Assembly (NCBI GenBank): GCA_024696945.1
Contig: JAILGF010000163.1
Location: 1 to 62,969, forward strand
Direction of reading: 5' to 3'
DNA: 62,969 bases
Source of the DNA: Lachnospiraceae bacterium
GTDB lineage: Bacteria > Bacillota > Clostridia > Lachnospirales > Lachnospiraceae
Shown here: piece after piece, positions 52,325-62,969 of the stretch
Numbering within the stretch: the stretch's first letter is position 1
How the letters are laid out: every line of letters starts with the position of its first letter
Notes under the pieces: generated by a model
Told to the model about the DNA's origin: nothing
The model's input: the letters and a program-made list of their open reading frames with translations, nothing else
The model's database searches: none
Made by a program: the position numbers and the translations under genes

Positions 52325-53455
52325 ATGGATAACGAGAAAACAAAAATAGACCTTATAGATGAAGAAATCATAAAGCTTTTAGCTGAAAGAGTAAAGGTAC
52401 TCGATGAAGTGGAAGACGATGCAAAGCCAAAGCTTCCTATAGAATCACTCCGTGAACGTAAGGCAAAGATAATGGCTATGGCGGAACAGTATCCCGAGGA
52501 GATCAGGAACTATATTCCTGTAGTAGTAAATCTCCTTAATGAGATGAAGGGCACAAAAACCGGGAGCACGGGTGAAAAGGGAACTCTTTCCGGAAAGATA
52601 GAGCGGTCAAAGGAGGGAACCAACAAGCTTTTCCCCGATTTTGTGACCGTAGCATGTCAGGGTACGGAAGGTGCCAATTCGCAGATAGCATGCGACAGGA
52701 TTTTCAGAAATTCAAATATCATGTTCTTTGACAGGTTTGGTGCGGTTTTCTCGGCAATAGAAAAGGGCTTGTGCAAGTACGGCGTTATCCCTGTTGAAAA
52801 CAGCTACGCCGGTACAGTGAACTCCGTTTATGACCTCATGATGAAGCATAACTTCTATATTGTCCGCAGTATAAGGCTGAAGATAACGCACCATCTTCTT
52901 GCTAAGCCCGGAACAAGGATGGAGGATGTTAAGGAAATATATTCCCATGAGCAGGCAATAAGCCAGTGCTCCGATTTCTTAAGTACGCTCAAGGGTGTTA
53001 AGATTATTCCTTTTGAAAACACTGCTCAGGCCGCAAAGATGGTTGCGGAATCGGACAGGAATGATATCGCAGCTCTTGCTTCGGAGCTTTGCGTAAAATA
53101 TTACGGATTAAAGACCTTGGCCGCATCGGTCCAGAACAGGGATAACAATTATACAAGATTCATCTGTATTTCAAAGGATCTTGAAATCTACCCCGGAGCT
53201 GACAGGACGAGTTTAATGCTGGTACTCCCTCATGAGTACGGTTCGCTTTACAAGGTACTTTCAAAATTCCATATGCTGGGGATCAACCTGCTGAAACTTG
53301 AGAGCCGTCCGCTGCCCAATAAGGAGTTTGAATTCATGTTCTATTTCGACATTGAAATATCCGCGGACAGCCCCAAACTGCTGCAGCTTATGAACGAACT
53401 GGACGAGGTTTGCGACAGCTTTACATATCTTGGAAGTTATCATGAGATTATCTGA
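52325..53455 (+). CDS. pheA: Chorismate mutase / prephenate dehydratase with ACT domain
   Basis: 376 residues. Seen: an AroQ-type N-terminal helix region (IDLIDEEIIKLLAERVKVL, residues about 8-26); a linker; the dehydratase domain with VACQGTEGANSQIA, PVENSYAGTVNSVYD and the catalytic NNYTRFI; an ACT domain with LLKLESRPLPNKEF for Phe feedback. In the mutase part, the Arg that usually opens helix 1 reads Lys and the Asp near the second active-site Arg reads Glu, both conservative. Placed at the end of the trp operon, 24 bases after trpF, so the Trp and Phe branches from chorismate may respond together. Confidence 0.92.
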   Translation: MDNEKTKIDLIDEEIIKLLAERVKVLDEVEDDAKPKLPIESLRERKAKIMAMAEQYPEEIRNYIPVVVNLLNEMKGTKTGSTGEKGTLSGKIERSKEGTNKLFPDFVTVACQGTEGANSQIACDRIFRNSNIMFFDRFGAVFSAIEKGLCKYGVIPVENSYAGTVNSVYDLMMKHNFYIVRSIRLKITHHLLAKPGTRMEDVKEIYSHEQAISQCSDFLSTLKGVKIIPFENTAQAAKMVAESDRNDIAALASELCVKYYGLKTLAASVQNRDNNYTRFICISKDLEIYPGADRTSLMLVLPHEYGSLYKVLSKFHMLGINLLKLESRPLPNKEFEFMFYFDIEISADSPKLLQLMNELDEVCDSFTYLGSYHEII

Positions 53456-53539
53456 AGAATCATTATGTTTTTGGGGAGAAATTATCTTAATCTTCTGACA
53501 ATTCCATAAGTATTTCTGACATTATAATTAAAAAAAATC

Positions 53540-53567
53540 TTGACATTTATTTCATAAAGTGTATACT
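53540..53567 (+). promoter_or_regulatory. Promoter of the pyrG leader module
   Basis: TTGACA (53540-53545), 16 bases, TATACT (53562-53567). Homologous to the module before guaA. Confidence 0.7.
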
Positions 53568-53578
53568 TTACTTCGTAG

Positions 53579-56832
<3,254 letters not shown>

Positions 56833-56845
56833 AATCAATAATAGG

Positions 56846-56872
56846 CAATCAGAGAGACGGTTCTCTGATTGA
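56846..56872. repeat. REP-like palindrome, copy b
   Basis: CAATCAGAG...CTCTGATTG with an AGACGGTT centre; the reverse complement aligns with copies a and c. It follows the purF stop and may aid termination. Confidence 0.6.
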
Positions 56873-56887
56873 AAACAGGTGCGAATG

Positions 56888-58000
56888 ATGAGTACAAAAC
56901 GTAAACTTATAACAGAAGATGGTCAGGAATACATCGGATACGGATTCGGTTCTGATGCGAACCGTGTATGCGAGCTTGTGTTCAATACTTCAATGGCCGG
57001 ATACCAGGAGATAGTTTCAGATCCTTCCTATACATATCAGGCTATTGTTATGTCATATCCCCTGATCGGTAATTACGGAATGGCTGAGGATGATTACGAA
57101 TCGGAATTCTTGAGTGCCGGAGCTCTGATCGTACATGAATATAATGATATCCCCAGTAACTTCAGAAGCATTAACACTCTTTCGGAAGTAATGGAAAAGT
57201 ATGATGTTCCGGGCATTTACGGGATCGATACCAGAAAACTTGTACGGTTTATCAGAAGCTATGGTAGCTGTAAGGCACTGATTACCGATGAAAGCACTTC
57301 CAAAGAGGAAGGCCTGAAAATACTTGGGAGTACTTCAATACCTACGGATGCGGTTAGCAAGGTAAGTTGCACGAATGCCTGGAAATCCAGAGTTGTAATG
57401 GGGTCAGACCCCATTCAGAGAAGCAAACCGATGACAGTAAAAAAGAAGCATATCGTGGCCATTGACTGCGGTATGAAGAAAAATATCGTGAGCTCCTTAA
57501 ATGCGATGGGACTGGATGTTACCATCGTTCCTTGGAATACGGGTGTGGAAGCAATAAAGAAGCTTCATCCCGATGGGATATTTGTTTCAAACGGGCCTGG
57601 AAACCCTGAGGATGTACCCGAAACTATCGCAACAATAAAGAAACTCATCGGTGAATATCCGATATTCGGTATATGCCTCGGACATCAGCTGATCTCCCTC
57701 GCATATGGAGCGAAAACCTATAAACTGAAATTCGGTCATCGCGGAGGAAATCATCCGGTAAAGAATCTCTTAACCGGCAAAATAGAGATTACTTCCCAGA
57801 ACCATTCATATGCCGTCAATATGGATTCTGTAAAGGATACTCCGTTAGAGGTGACTCATATGAATATCCTGGATAATACCATAGAGGGTGTAAGATGTGT
57901 AAACGACAGAGTGATGAGTGTCCAGTATCACCCCGAAAGTGCTCCCGGACCGAGGGACGGAAGTTATCTGTTTAATGAGTTTGTGAAATTATTTCAATGA
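56888..58000 (+). CDS. carA: Carbamoyl-phosphate synthase small subunit
   Basis: 370 residues from the ATG at 56888 (in-frame GTG 56879 and ATG 56885 are alternatives). Supplies ammonia to CarB. Seen: NTSMAGYQEIVSDPSYTYQ; GIDTRKLVRFIR; SNGPGNPEDV; FGICLGHQLIS with Cys; QYHPESAPGPRDG with His/Glu. Standard length. carB follows after a gap holding repeats. Confidence 0.95.
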   Translation: MSTKRKLITEDGQEYIGYGFGSDANRVCELVFNTSMAGYQEIVSDPSYTYQAIVMSYPLIGNYGMAEDDYESEFLSAGALIVHEYNDIPSNFRSINTLSEVMEKYDVPGIYGIDTRKLVRFIRSYGSCKALITDESTSKEEGLKILGSTSIPTDAVSKVSCTNAWKSRVVMGSDPIQRSKPMTVKKKHIVAIDCGMKKNIVSSLNAMGLDVTIVPWNTGVEAIKKLHPDGIFVSNGPGNPEDVPETIATIKKLIGEYPIFGICLGHQLISLAYGAKTYKLKFGHRGGNHPVKNLLTGKIEITSQNHSYAVNMDSVKDTPLEVTHMNILDNTIEGVRCVNDRVMSVQYHPESAPGPRDGSYLFNEFVKLFQ

Positions 58001-58003
58001 GAA

Positions 58004-58031
58004 TCAATCTGAGAACCATCACGGTGATTGA
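58004..58031. repeat. REP-like palindrome, copy c
   Basis: TCAATC...GAGAACC...CGGTGATTGA, aligning with copy a. Confidence 0.6.
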
Positions 58032-58040
58032 AAAATGATT

Positions 58041-58067
58041 GTCATTCTGAGCGAAGCGAAGAATCTT
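58041..58067 (+). repeat. GTCATTCTGAG...GAAGAATCTT repeat, copy 2
   Basis: Matches 40222-40248 with two differences; lies 10 bases after REP copy c. Confidence 0.75.
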
Positions 58068-58116
58068 AAAAATTGATAAATAGAAGTATAGAAAGACAAA
58101 AATAGAGGTAATAAAT

Positions 58117-61100
58117 ATGCCGAAAAGAACGGACATTAAAAAACTTCTTGTAATTGGATCCGGACCGATAGTGATCGGCCAGGCAGCTGAATTCGATTAT
58201 GCCGGAACCCAAGCCTGCTTAGCTTTAAAAGAGGAAGGATATGAGGTAGTTCTGGCAAATTCAAATCCTGCTACCATCATGACGGATACAGCCATTGCCG
58301 ACAAGGTATATATGGAGCCGCTGACTCTGGAATACATAGCGAAGATTATCCGTTATGAGAGGCCCGATGCCATACTTCCGGGACTCGGAGGACAGACCGG
58401 TCTGAATCTTGCTATGCAGCTTGAGAAAAAAGGAATACTTGCCGAATGCGGTACCCAGCTTCTAGGAACAAAAAGCAGCAGTATAGAGATGGCTGAGGAC
58501 AGGGAGCTTTTTAAGGAATTATGTGAGAGGCTCGGTGAGCCGGTGCTCCCGTCAGATATTGCACATTCGATAGAAGAAGGACTAAAGGTAGCTAAATCCA
58601 TCGGCTTCCCGGTAGTCCTTCGTCCGGCGTTTACTTTGGGCGGAACCGGCGGCGGATTTGCGGAAAACGAGACAGAATTCGAAGAGATAATGAAGAATGC
58701 CTTGAAGCTTTCACCCGTTCATCAGGTACTTATCGAGAAGAGCATAAAGGGTTTTAAGGAAATAGAATACGAGGTAATGCGTGATTCTAATGATACCGCA
58801 ATTACCATCTGTAACATGGAAAACCTTGACCCCGTCGGAATCCACACAGGTGATTCCATCGTTGTCTGTCCCTCGCAGACTCTGACGAATAAGGAATATC
58901 AGATGCTCCGTGATTCGGCCCTGAAAATAATCAGGGCACTGGAAATAGAGGGAGGATGTAACGTACAGTTTGCACTTGATCCCAATTCATTTGATTATTA
59001 TCTTATAGAGGTAAATCCCAGAGTTTCACGTTCATCAGCACTTGCATCAAAGGCTTCAGGGTATCCTATAGCCAGAGTTTCTGCCAAAATCGGTATCGGC
59101 ATGACACTTGATGAGATAATGCTTGCAAATACTCCTGCGAGCTTCGAGCCTGCTCTGGATTATATAGTAACCAAGATGCCCCGTTTCCCGTTTGATAAAT
59201 TTGCAGACGCAAACAATACCTTAGGTACCCAGATGAAGGCAACCGGCGAGGTCATGAGCATTGGCCGCTGCTTTGAGGAGAGCTTGCTTAAAGCCATCCG
59301 TTCGCTTGAAACGGGCGAGTGTCATCTTTATTGTAAAAAGTTTGATGATTATTCGACAATCGAGCTTGGAAAGTATATACAGAACGGTACCGATGATCGT
59401 ATATTTGCAATCGGTGAGTTACTCAGGCGTGGCTGCGAAACTGAGACAATCCATGACATTACAAAGATTGACTGCTTCTTCCTGGACAAGCTGAAGAATA
59501 TTATTGCTATTGAGAATAAATTGAAGAGTCTGAAATATGACAGCTATAATCCGGGTTTGTATTTCAAAACTGAAAATAAATCAAGTTTATTAGGTAATGC
59601 GAATGCGGAAGATTATGAAAACGCAGATGCATTTGAAAAAGAGGGAGGTACTGATAATAACACAGTTCAAATTCCTGAGAATAATATATCATCAGTGAAT
59701 AATATATCAATAGAGAATATTCCGGAGTCTCAAAAAGACAGTTCGACAAATAATTACAATATAGGTGATATAGAAGAGAGTATAAAAATATTAGAGGAAG
59801 CCAAGAAATTCGGTTTCTCCGATAAAGAAATTGCTATTCTTACAGGTACTACCGAAAAGGTAATAAGAGATCTGAGAAAAGATTTCGGTATCGTGCCCGT
59901 TTACAAGATGATCGACAGCTGTGCGTCAGAGTTTGAAAGCTATATACCTTATTTCTACTCAACCTATGAGGATGAAAACGAGTCCATCGTTTCGGATAAG
60001 GAAAAGATCATAGTGCTGGGGTCAGGCCCCATCCGTATCGGACAGGGTGTTGAATTTGACTATTCAACGGTACATGCGGTTAAGACCATAAAGTCATCGG
60101 GTTATGAAGCCATTATCATAAACAACAACCCTGAGACAGTATCGACTGATTACACCTGTTCGGATAAACTGTATTTCGAGCCGCTCTGCACAGAGGATGT
60201 AATGAATATCATAGACCTTGAAAAACCTGTGGGAGTCATTGCGACACTGGGTGGCCAGACAGCTATTAACCTGGCTGATTCACTTAAAGAATACAATGTA
60301 AAGCTGATCGGAACCGATGATGACGCGATTGACCGTGCAGAGGACAGAGATCTGTTTGAAAAACTCCTTTATGAGCTGGATATCCCGAGACCAAAGGGAA
60401 TGGCTGTAACAAGCATAGAGGCAGGTGTTGAGGCTGCAAAAGAAATAGGCTTCCCTGTACTTGTTCGTCCGAGCTTCGTACTTGGCGGCAGGGCAATGCA
60501 GATAGTGGCAAAGGAAGAGGCTCTTCGTTCGTATTTAAAGACTGCAGTTGAAATTGATGAGGATAAACCTGTCTTGGTAGATAAATACATCAGAGGTAAG
60601 GAAGTCGAGGTTGATGCTGTCTGTGACGGCAAGGATGTATTTGTACCCGGTATCATGGAGTTGGTAGAAAGGACAGGAGTTCACTCAGGCGATTCCATCA
60701 GCGTTTATCCGCCTTTCAGTATCTCACAGAAGGTAAAGGATACCATTCTTGATTATACGTATAAGCTCGGTATGGGCATCGGCATCGTAGGACTTTTCAA
60801 TATCCAGTTTATTGTTGATCCCGAGGAAAACGTATATATCATCGAGGTAAATCCCCGTTCATCAAGAACAGTACCTTTCCTTTCAAAGGCTACAGGTTAT
60901 TCATTAGCGGATATCGCAACCCGTGTAATACTTGGCAAAACACTAAAGGAACAGGGAATTACTGAGATTTATCCTAAAGAAAAAGAGCGCTATTATGTAA
61001 AGGTACCGGCTTTCTCGTTCTCAAAGTTAAACGGTATGGATTCATATCTTTCACCTGAAATGAAATCTACCGGTGAGGCTATCGGCTATGATAAGAAGCT

Positions 61101-61539
61101 CCACCGTGCGATGTACAAGGCTATGATTGCCTCGGGCATGAAGCTCCAGAACTACGGAACTGTCGTAGTTACCCTAGCAGACGAGGATAAGGAAGAGGCG
61201 TTGCCTTTAGTTAAACGCTTCTACGATATGGGCTTTAATATCGAAGCAACCATCGGTACCCAGGTATTCCTGAAAGAGCATGGTATCCGTACAAAGCTTC
61301 GTAGGAAGCTTTCAGAGGGAAGTGAAGAGATACTTGATTCACTCCGTGCAGGATATGTAAGCTATGTAATCTGTACACGTGCAGTGCTTTCGGGTATCCA
61401 CTATGTAGACGGAGTTGCCATCAGAAAGACTGCATCCATGAACGGTATCACGATGCTTACGTCGCTTGATACGGTGAGAGTGCTTTTGGATGTACTTGAA
61501 GAGATTACGATGGGCATCTCAACCATTGATGCTGAATAA
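58117..61539 (+). CDS. carB: Carbamoyl-phosphate synthase large subunit with a long internal insert
   Basis: 1140 residues; the usual length is about 1070. Seen: two ATP-grasp halves ([16 protein letters not shown] and [25 protein letters not shown] and [18 protein letters not shown] and LGGRAMQIV), and a C-terminal MGS-like allosteric domain. Odd: residues about 472-552 in the oligomerisation domain are an Asn/Ser/Glu-rich low-complexity insert (e.g. [16 protein letters not shown]) between [11 protein letters not shown] and [15 protein letters not shown]. The frame is intact, so this is an in-frame expansion. All catalytic motifs remain. Confidence 0.96.
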   Translation: MPKRTDIKKLLVIGSGPIVIGQAAEFDYAGTQACLALKEEGYEVVLANSNPATIMTDTAIADKVYMEPLTLEYIAKIIRYERPDAILPGLGGQTGLNLAMQLEKKGILAECGTQLLGTKSSSIEMAEDRELFKELCERLGEPVLPSDIAHSIEEGLKVAKSIGFPVVLRPAFTLGGTGGGFAENETEFEEIMKNALKLSPVHQVLIEKSIKGFKEIEYEVMRDSNDTAITICNMENLDPVGIHTGDSIVVCPSQTLTNKEYQMLRDSALKIIRALEIEGGCNVQFALDPNSFDYYLIEVNPRVSRSSALASKASGYPIARVSAKIGIGMTLDEIMLANTPASFEPALDYIVTKMPRFPFDKFADANNTLGTQMKATGEVMSIGRCFEESLLKAIRSLETGECHLYCKKFDDYSTIELGKYIQNGTDDRIFAIGELLRRGCETETIHDITKIDCFFLDKLKNIIAIENKLKSLKYDSYNPGLYFKTENKSSLLGNANAEDYENADAFEKEGGTDNNTVQIPENNISSVNNISIENIPESQKDSSTNNYNIGDIEESIKILEEAKKFGFSDKEIAILTGTTEKVIRDLRKDFGIVPVYKMIDSCASEFESYIPYFYSTYEDENESIVSDKEKIIVLGSGPIRIGQGVEFDYSTVHAVKTIKSSGYEAIIINNNPETVSTDYTCSDKLYFEPLCTEDVMNIIDLEKPVGVIATLGGQTAINLADSLKEYNVKLIGTDDDAIDRAEDRDLFEKLLYELDIPRPKGMAVTSIEAGVEAAKEIGFPVLVRPSFVLGGRAMQIVAKEEALRSYLKTAVEIDEDKPVLVDKYIRGKEVEVDAVCDGKDVFVPGIMELVERTGVHSGDSISVYPPFSISQKVKDTILDYTYKLGMGIGIVGLFNIQFIVDPEENVYIIEVNPRSSRTVPFLSKATGYSLADIATRVILGKTLKEQGITEIYPKEKERYYVKVPAFSFSKLNGMDSYLSPEMKSTGEAIGYDKKLHRAMYKAMIASGMKLQNYGTVVVTLADEDKEEALPLVKRFYDMGFNIEATIGTQVFLKEHGIRTKLRRKLSEGSEEILDSLRAGYVSYVICTRAVLSGIHYVDGVAIRKTASMNGITMLTSLDTVRVLLDVLEEITMGISTIDAE

Positions 61540-61561
61540 TATAGAAAGAAGGAAGAAAATT

Positions 61562-62761
61562 ATGTCAATACCCAATAAACATTACGGAGAATTAAAGGAT
61601 TCATACTTGTTCTTTAACATTGCACAGAAGGTTAAAAAATATCAGGCTGAACACCCTGACAAAAAGATGTATAGACTTGGTATAGGTGATGTATCACTCC
61701 CTCTTTGTGATGCAGTAATAAAAGCCCTTCACAAGGGCGTAGATGATCAGGCAAATAAGGACAGCTTCCACGGATATATGCCTGAGTGCGGTGCTCCGTT
61801 CTTAAGAGAAAAAATCGCTGAGTATTATAATAAGAGAGGTATCGATATCACATCTGAGGAGGCATTCGTATCAAGCGGAGCCAGCGATGAATTAGGTGAC
61901 ATTATCGATATGTTTGACAGAGGCACATCGGTACTTATTATGGAGCCTGCATATCCCGCATATGTTGATGCAAACGTAATGGCCGGAAAGAAGATATATC
62001 ATCTGCCTACAAGCAGTGATGAAGGCTTCCTGCCTACTCCTAAGTCAGCAGAAAAAGAAGGAATAAAAGCGGATATCATTTACATCTGCTCACCCAATAA
62101 CCCTACCGGTGCAGTATATACGAAGCAGGGACTTAAAGATTGGGTTGACTATGCTAACGCAAACGGTTCGGTTATCCTATTTGATGCCGCATATGAGGCA
62201 TTTATCGAGGATGATACATTACCAAAGAGCATCTTTGAGATAGAGGGTGCCAGGACCTGTGCAATAGAGATCTGCTCACTTTCAAAGACTGCAGGCTTTA
62301 CCGGCACAAGACTCGGATACACCGTCATCCCAAAGACTTTAGAGCGTGACGGTATGAACTTCAATGCTATGTGGGTTCGTAACCGTACAACAAAAACAAA
62401 TGGCGTAAGTTACATTATCCAGGTCGGTGGGGCAGCAGTATTCACTGATGAAGGACAGAAGCAGATTCACGAGAACATAAACATATACAAGAACAACGCC
62501 AAAGTTATTATGGAAGCATTGGATGCAGTAGGCATCTGGTACTGCGGTGGAAAGAACGCACCTTATGTCTGGATGAAATGTCCTGACGGAATGGGCAGTT
62601 GGGAATTCTTCGATTACTTGTTGGAAAACATTCAGGTAATCGGAACCCCGGGTGAGGGCTTCGGTAAATGTGGAGAAGGATATTTCCGCTTCTCATCATT
62701 CGGCAGCCCTGAGGATACTAAGGAGGCAGCAGAGAGAATCAAAAAGTTGTTGTCAAAGTAA
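61562..62761 (+). CDS. dapL: LL-diaminopimelate aminotransferase
   Basis: 399 residues from the ATG at 61562 (AAGGAAG at 61549; the frame is open from inside carB). Converts tetrahydrodipicolinate directly to LL-DAP for lysine and peptidoglycan. Seen: MYRLGIGDVSLPLCDAVIKAL; YGxMPECG-type HGYMPECGAPFLREKIAEYY (shown in part); YICSPNNPTGAVYT; SLSKTAGFTGTRLGY with the PLP Lys; GEGYFRFSSFGSPEDTKEA. Typical DapL. Confidence 0.95.
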   Translation: MSIPNKHYGELKDSYLFFNIAQKVKKYQAEHPDKKMYRLGIGDVSLPLCDAVIKALHKGVDDQANKDSFHGYMPECGAPFLREKIAEYYNKRGIDITSEEAFVSSGASDELGDIIDMFDRGTSVLIMEPAYPAYVDANVMAGKKIYHLPTSSDEGFLPTPKSAEKEGIKADIIYICSPNNPTGAVYTKQGLKDWVDYANANGSVILFDAAYEAFIEDDTLPKSIFEIEGARTCAIEICSLSKTAGFTGTRLGYTVIPKTLERDGMNFNAMWVRNRTTKTNGVSYIIQVGGAAVFTDEGQKQIHENINIYKNNAKVIMEALDAVGIWYCGGKNAPYVWMKCPDGMGSWEFFDYLLENIQVIGTPGEGFGKCGEGYFRFSSFGSPEDTKEAAERIKKLLSK

Positions 62762-62855
62762 TGCTTTGTTGAAAGAATAAACATGAAAAGTGTCTTGAAT
62801 AGGGCGCTTTCAGTGAAATCCATAATGAACAAGAGGAACAGAAAATATGTAGGTA

Positions 62856-62887
62856 AGGAGCTGATAAGATAAATCGGCTCCTTTTTT
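62856..62887 (+). terminator. Terminator near the window end
   Basis: AGGAGCTGAT (62856-62865) pairs with ATCGGCTCCT (62873-62882), then T-run. It lies about 95 bases after dapL. Nothing recognised after it. Confidence 0.85.
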
Positions 62888-62969
62888 GAACTTAACTCAA
62901 AAACACATTGTTATTTCCCTTAAAACAAGATAAAATAAATCTGTAACTTTTTCAATCCTAACCTATCTA

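Overview
The window looks like a chromosomal segment of a low-to-moderate GC Firmicute of the Lachnospiraceae type. Butyrivibrio, Pseudobutyrivibrio or a relative is my best guess; the genus is inferred from gene content, not proven. The reasons are strong AGGAGG-type ribosome binding sites, sigma-A promoters with extended -10 boxes, a Gram-positive type IV pilus locus with a PilM-PilN fusion, a T-box leader on the trp operon, a DapL-type aminotransferase, and signal-peptide surface proteins with BspA-like leucine-rich repeats. All convincing genes lie on the + strand. I see no rRNA, tRNA, transposase, phage gene or CRISPR array.

Region 1 (1-15.9 kb) is a type IV pilus locus: the end of pilC, two pilins with nearly identical N-termini, the prepilin peptidase pilD, a PilM-PilN fusion with a C-terminal array of calcium-binding (dockerin/EF-hand-like) loops, a PilO-like protein, four minor pilin/pseudopilin genes, and a very large secreted last gene with a carbohydrate-binding-module-like segment that could be a tip adhesin. 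The 887-base gap between the pilins and the 332-base gap before pilMN hold promoters and nested hairpins, and share a 13-base leader motif.

Region 2 (15.9-24.5 kb) has its own promoter. It encodes a CAP-domain/Thr-Pro-rich/LRR surface protein, a membrane-anchored trigger-factor-like FKBP, two tandem GT-C glycosyltransferase-like membrane proteins, another polytopic membrane protein, and a zinc-ribbon membrane protein. Region 3 (24.5-28.5 kb) is visibly AT-rich and carries cell-surface polysaccharide genes: a GtrB-like glycosyltransferase, a GtrA-like protein, a DUF2029/GT87-like protein and an acyltransferase. Region 4 (28.5-34.7 kb) makes a CDP-linked 3,6-dideoxyhexose. The order is rfbF, rfbH, a YerE-like thiamine-diphosphate enzyme, a reductase/epimerase and rfbG, which suggests a branched-chain, yersiniose-like sugar.

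Region 5 (34.7-40.1 kb) has an ECF sigma/anti-sigma pair, then two small transcription units bracketed by the same repeats (a 39-base promoter repeat in front, an ACACCCGTTTA repeat behind). One of them carries a DUF4869-like protein paired with a small P-loop NTPase. An NfeD/SPFH pair follows. Region 6 (40.1-45 kb) is guaA, ddl and an unusual murF-GNAT fusion.

Region 7 (45-53.5 kb) is a T-box-controlled tryptophan operon in the unusual order trpB-A-E-G-D-C-F, followed by pheA. Region 8 (53.5-62.8 kb) is pyrG-purF, carA, carB and dapL. The guaA and pyrG genes are preceded by homologous short promoter-plus-terminator modules, and the pyrG leader can form an H-type pseudoknot next to its ribosome binding site. 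Dispersed REP-like palindromes lie through 40-58 kb.
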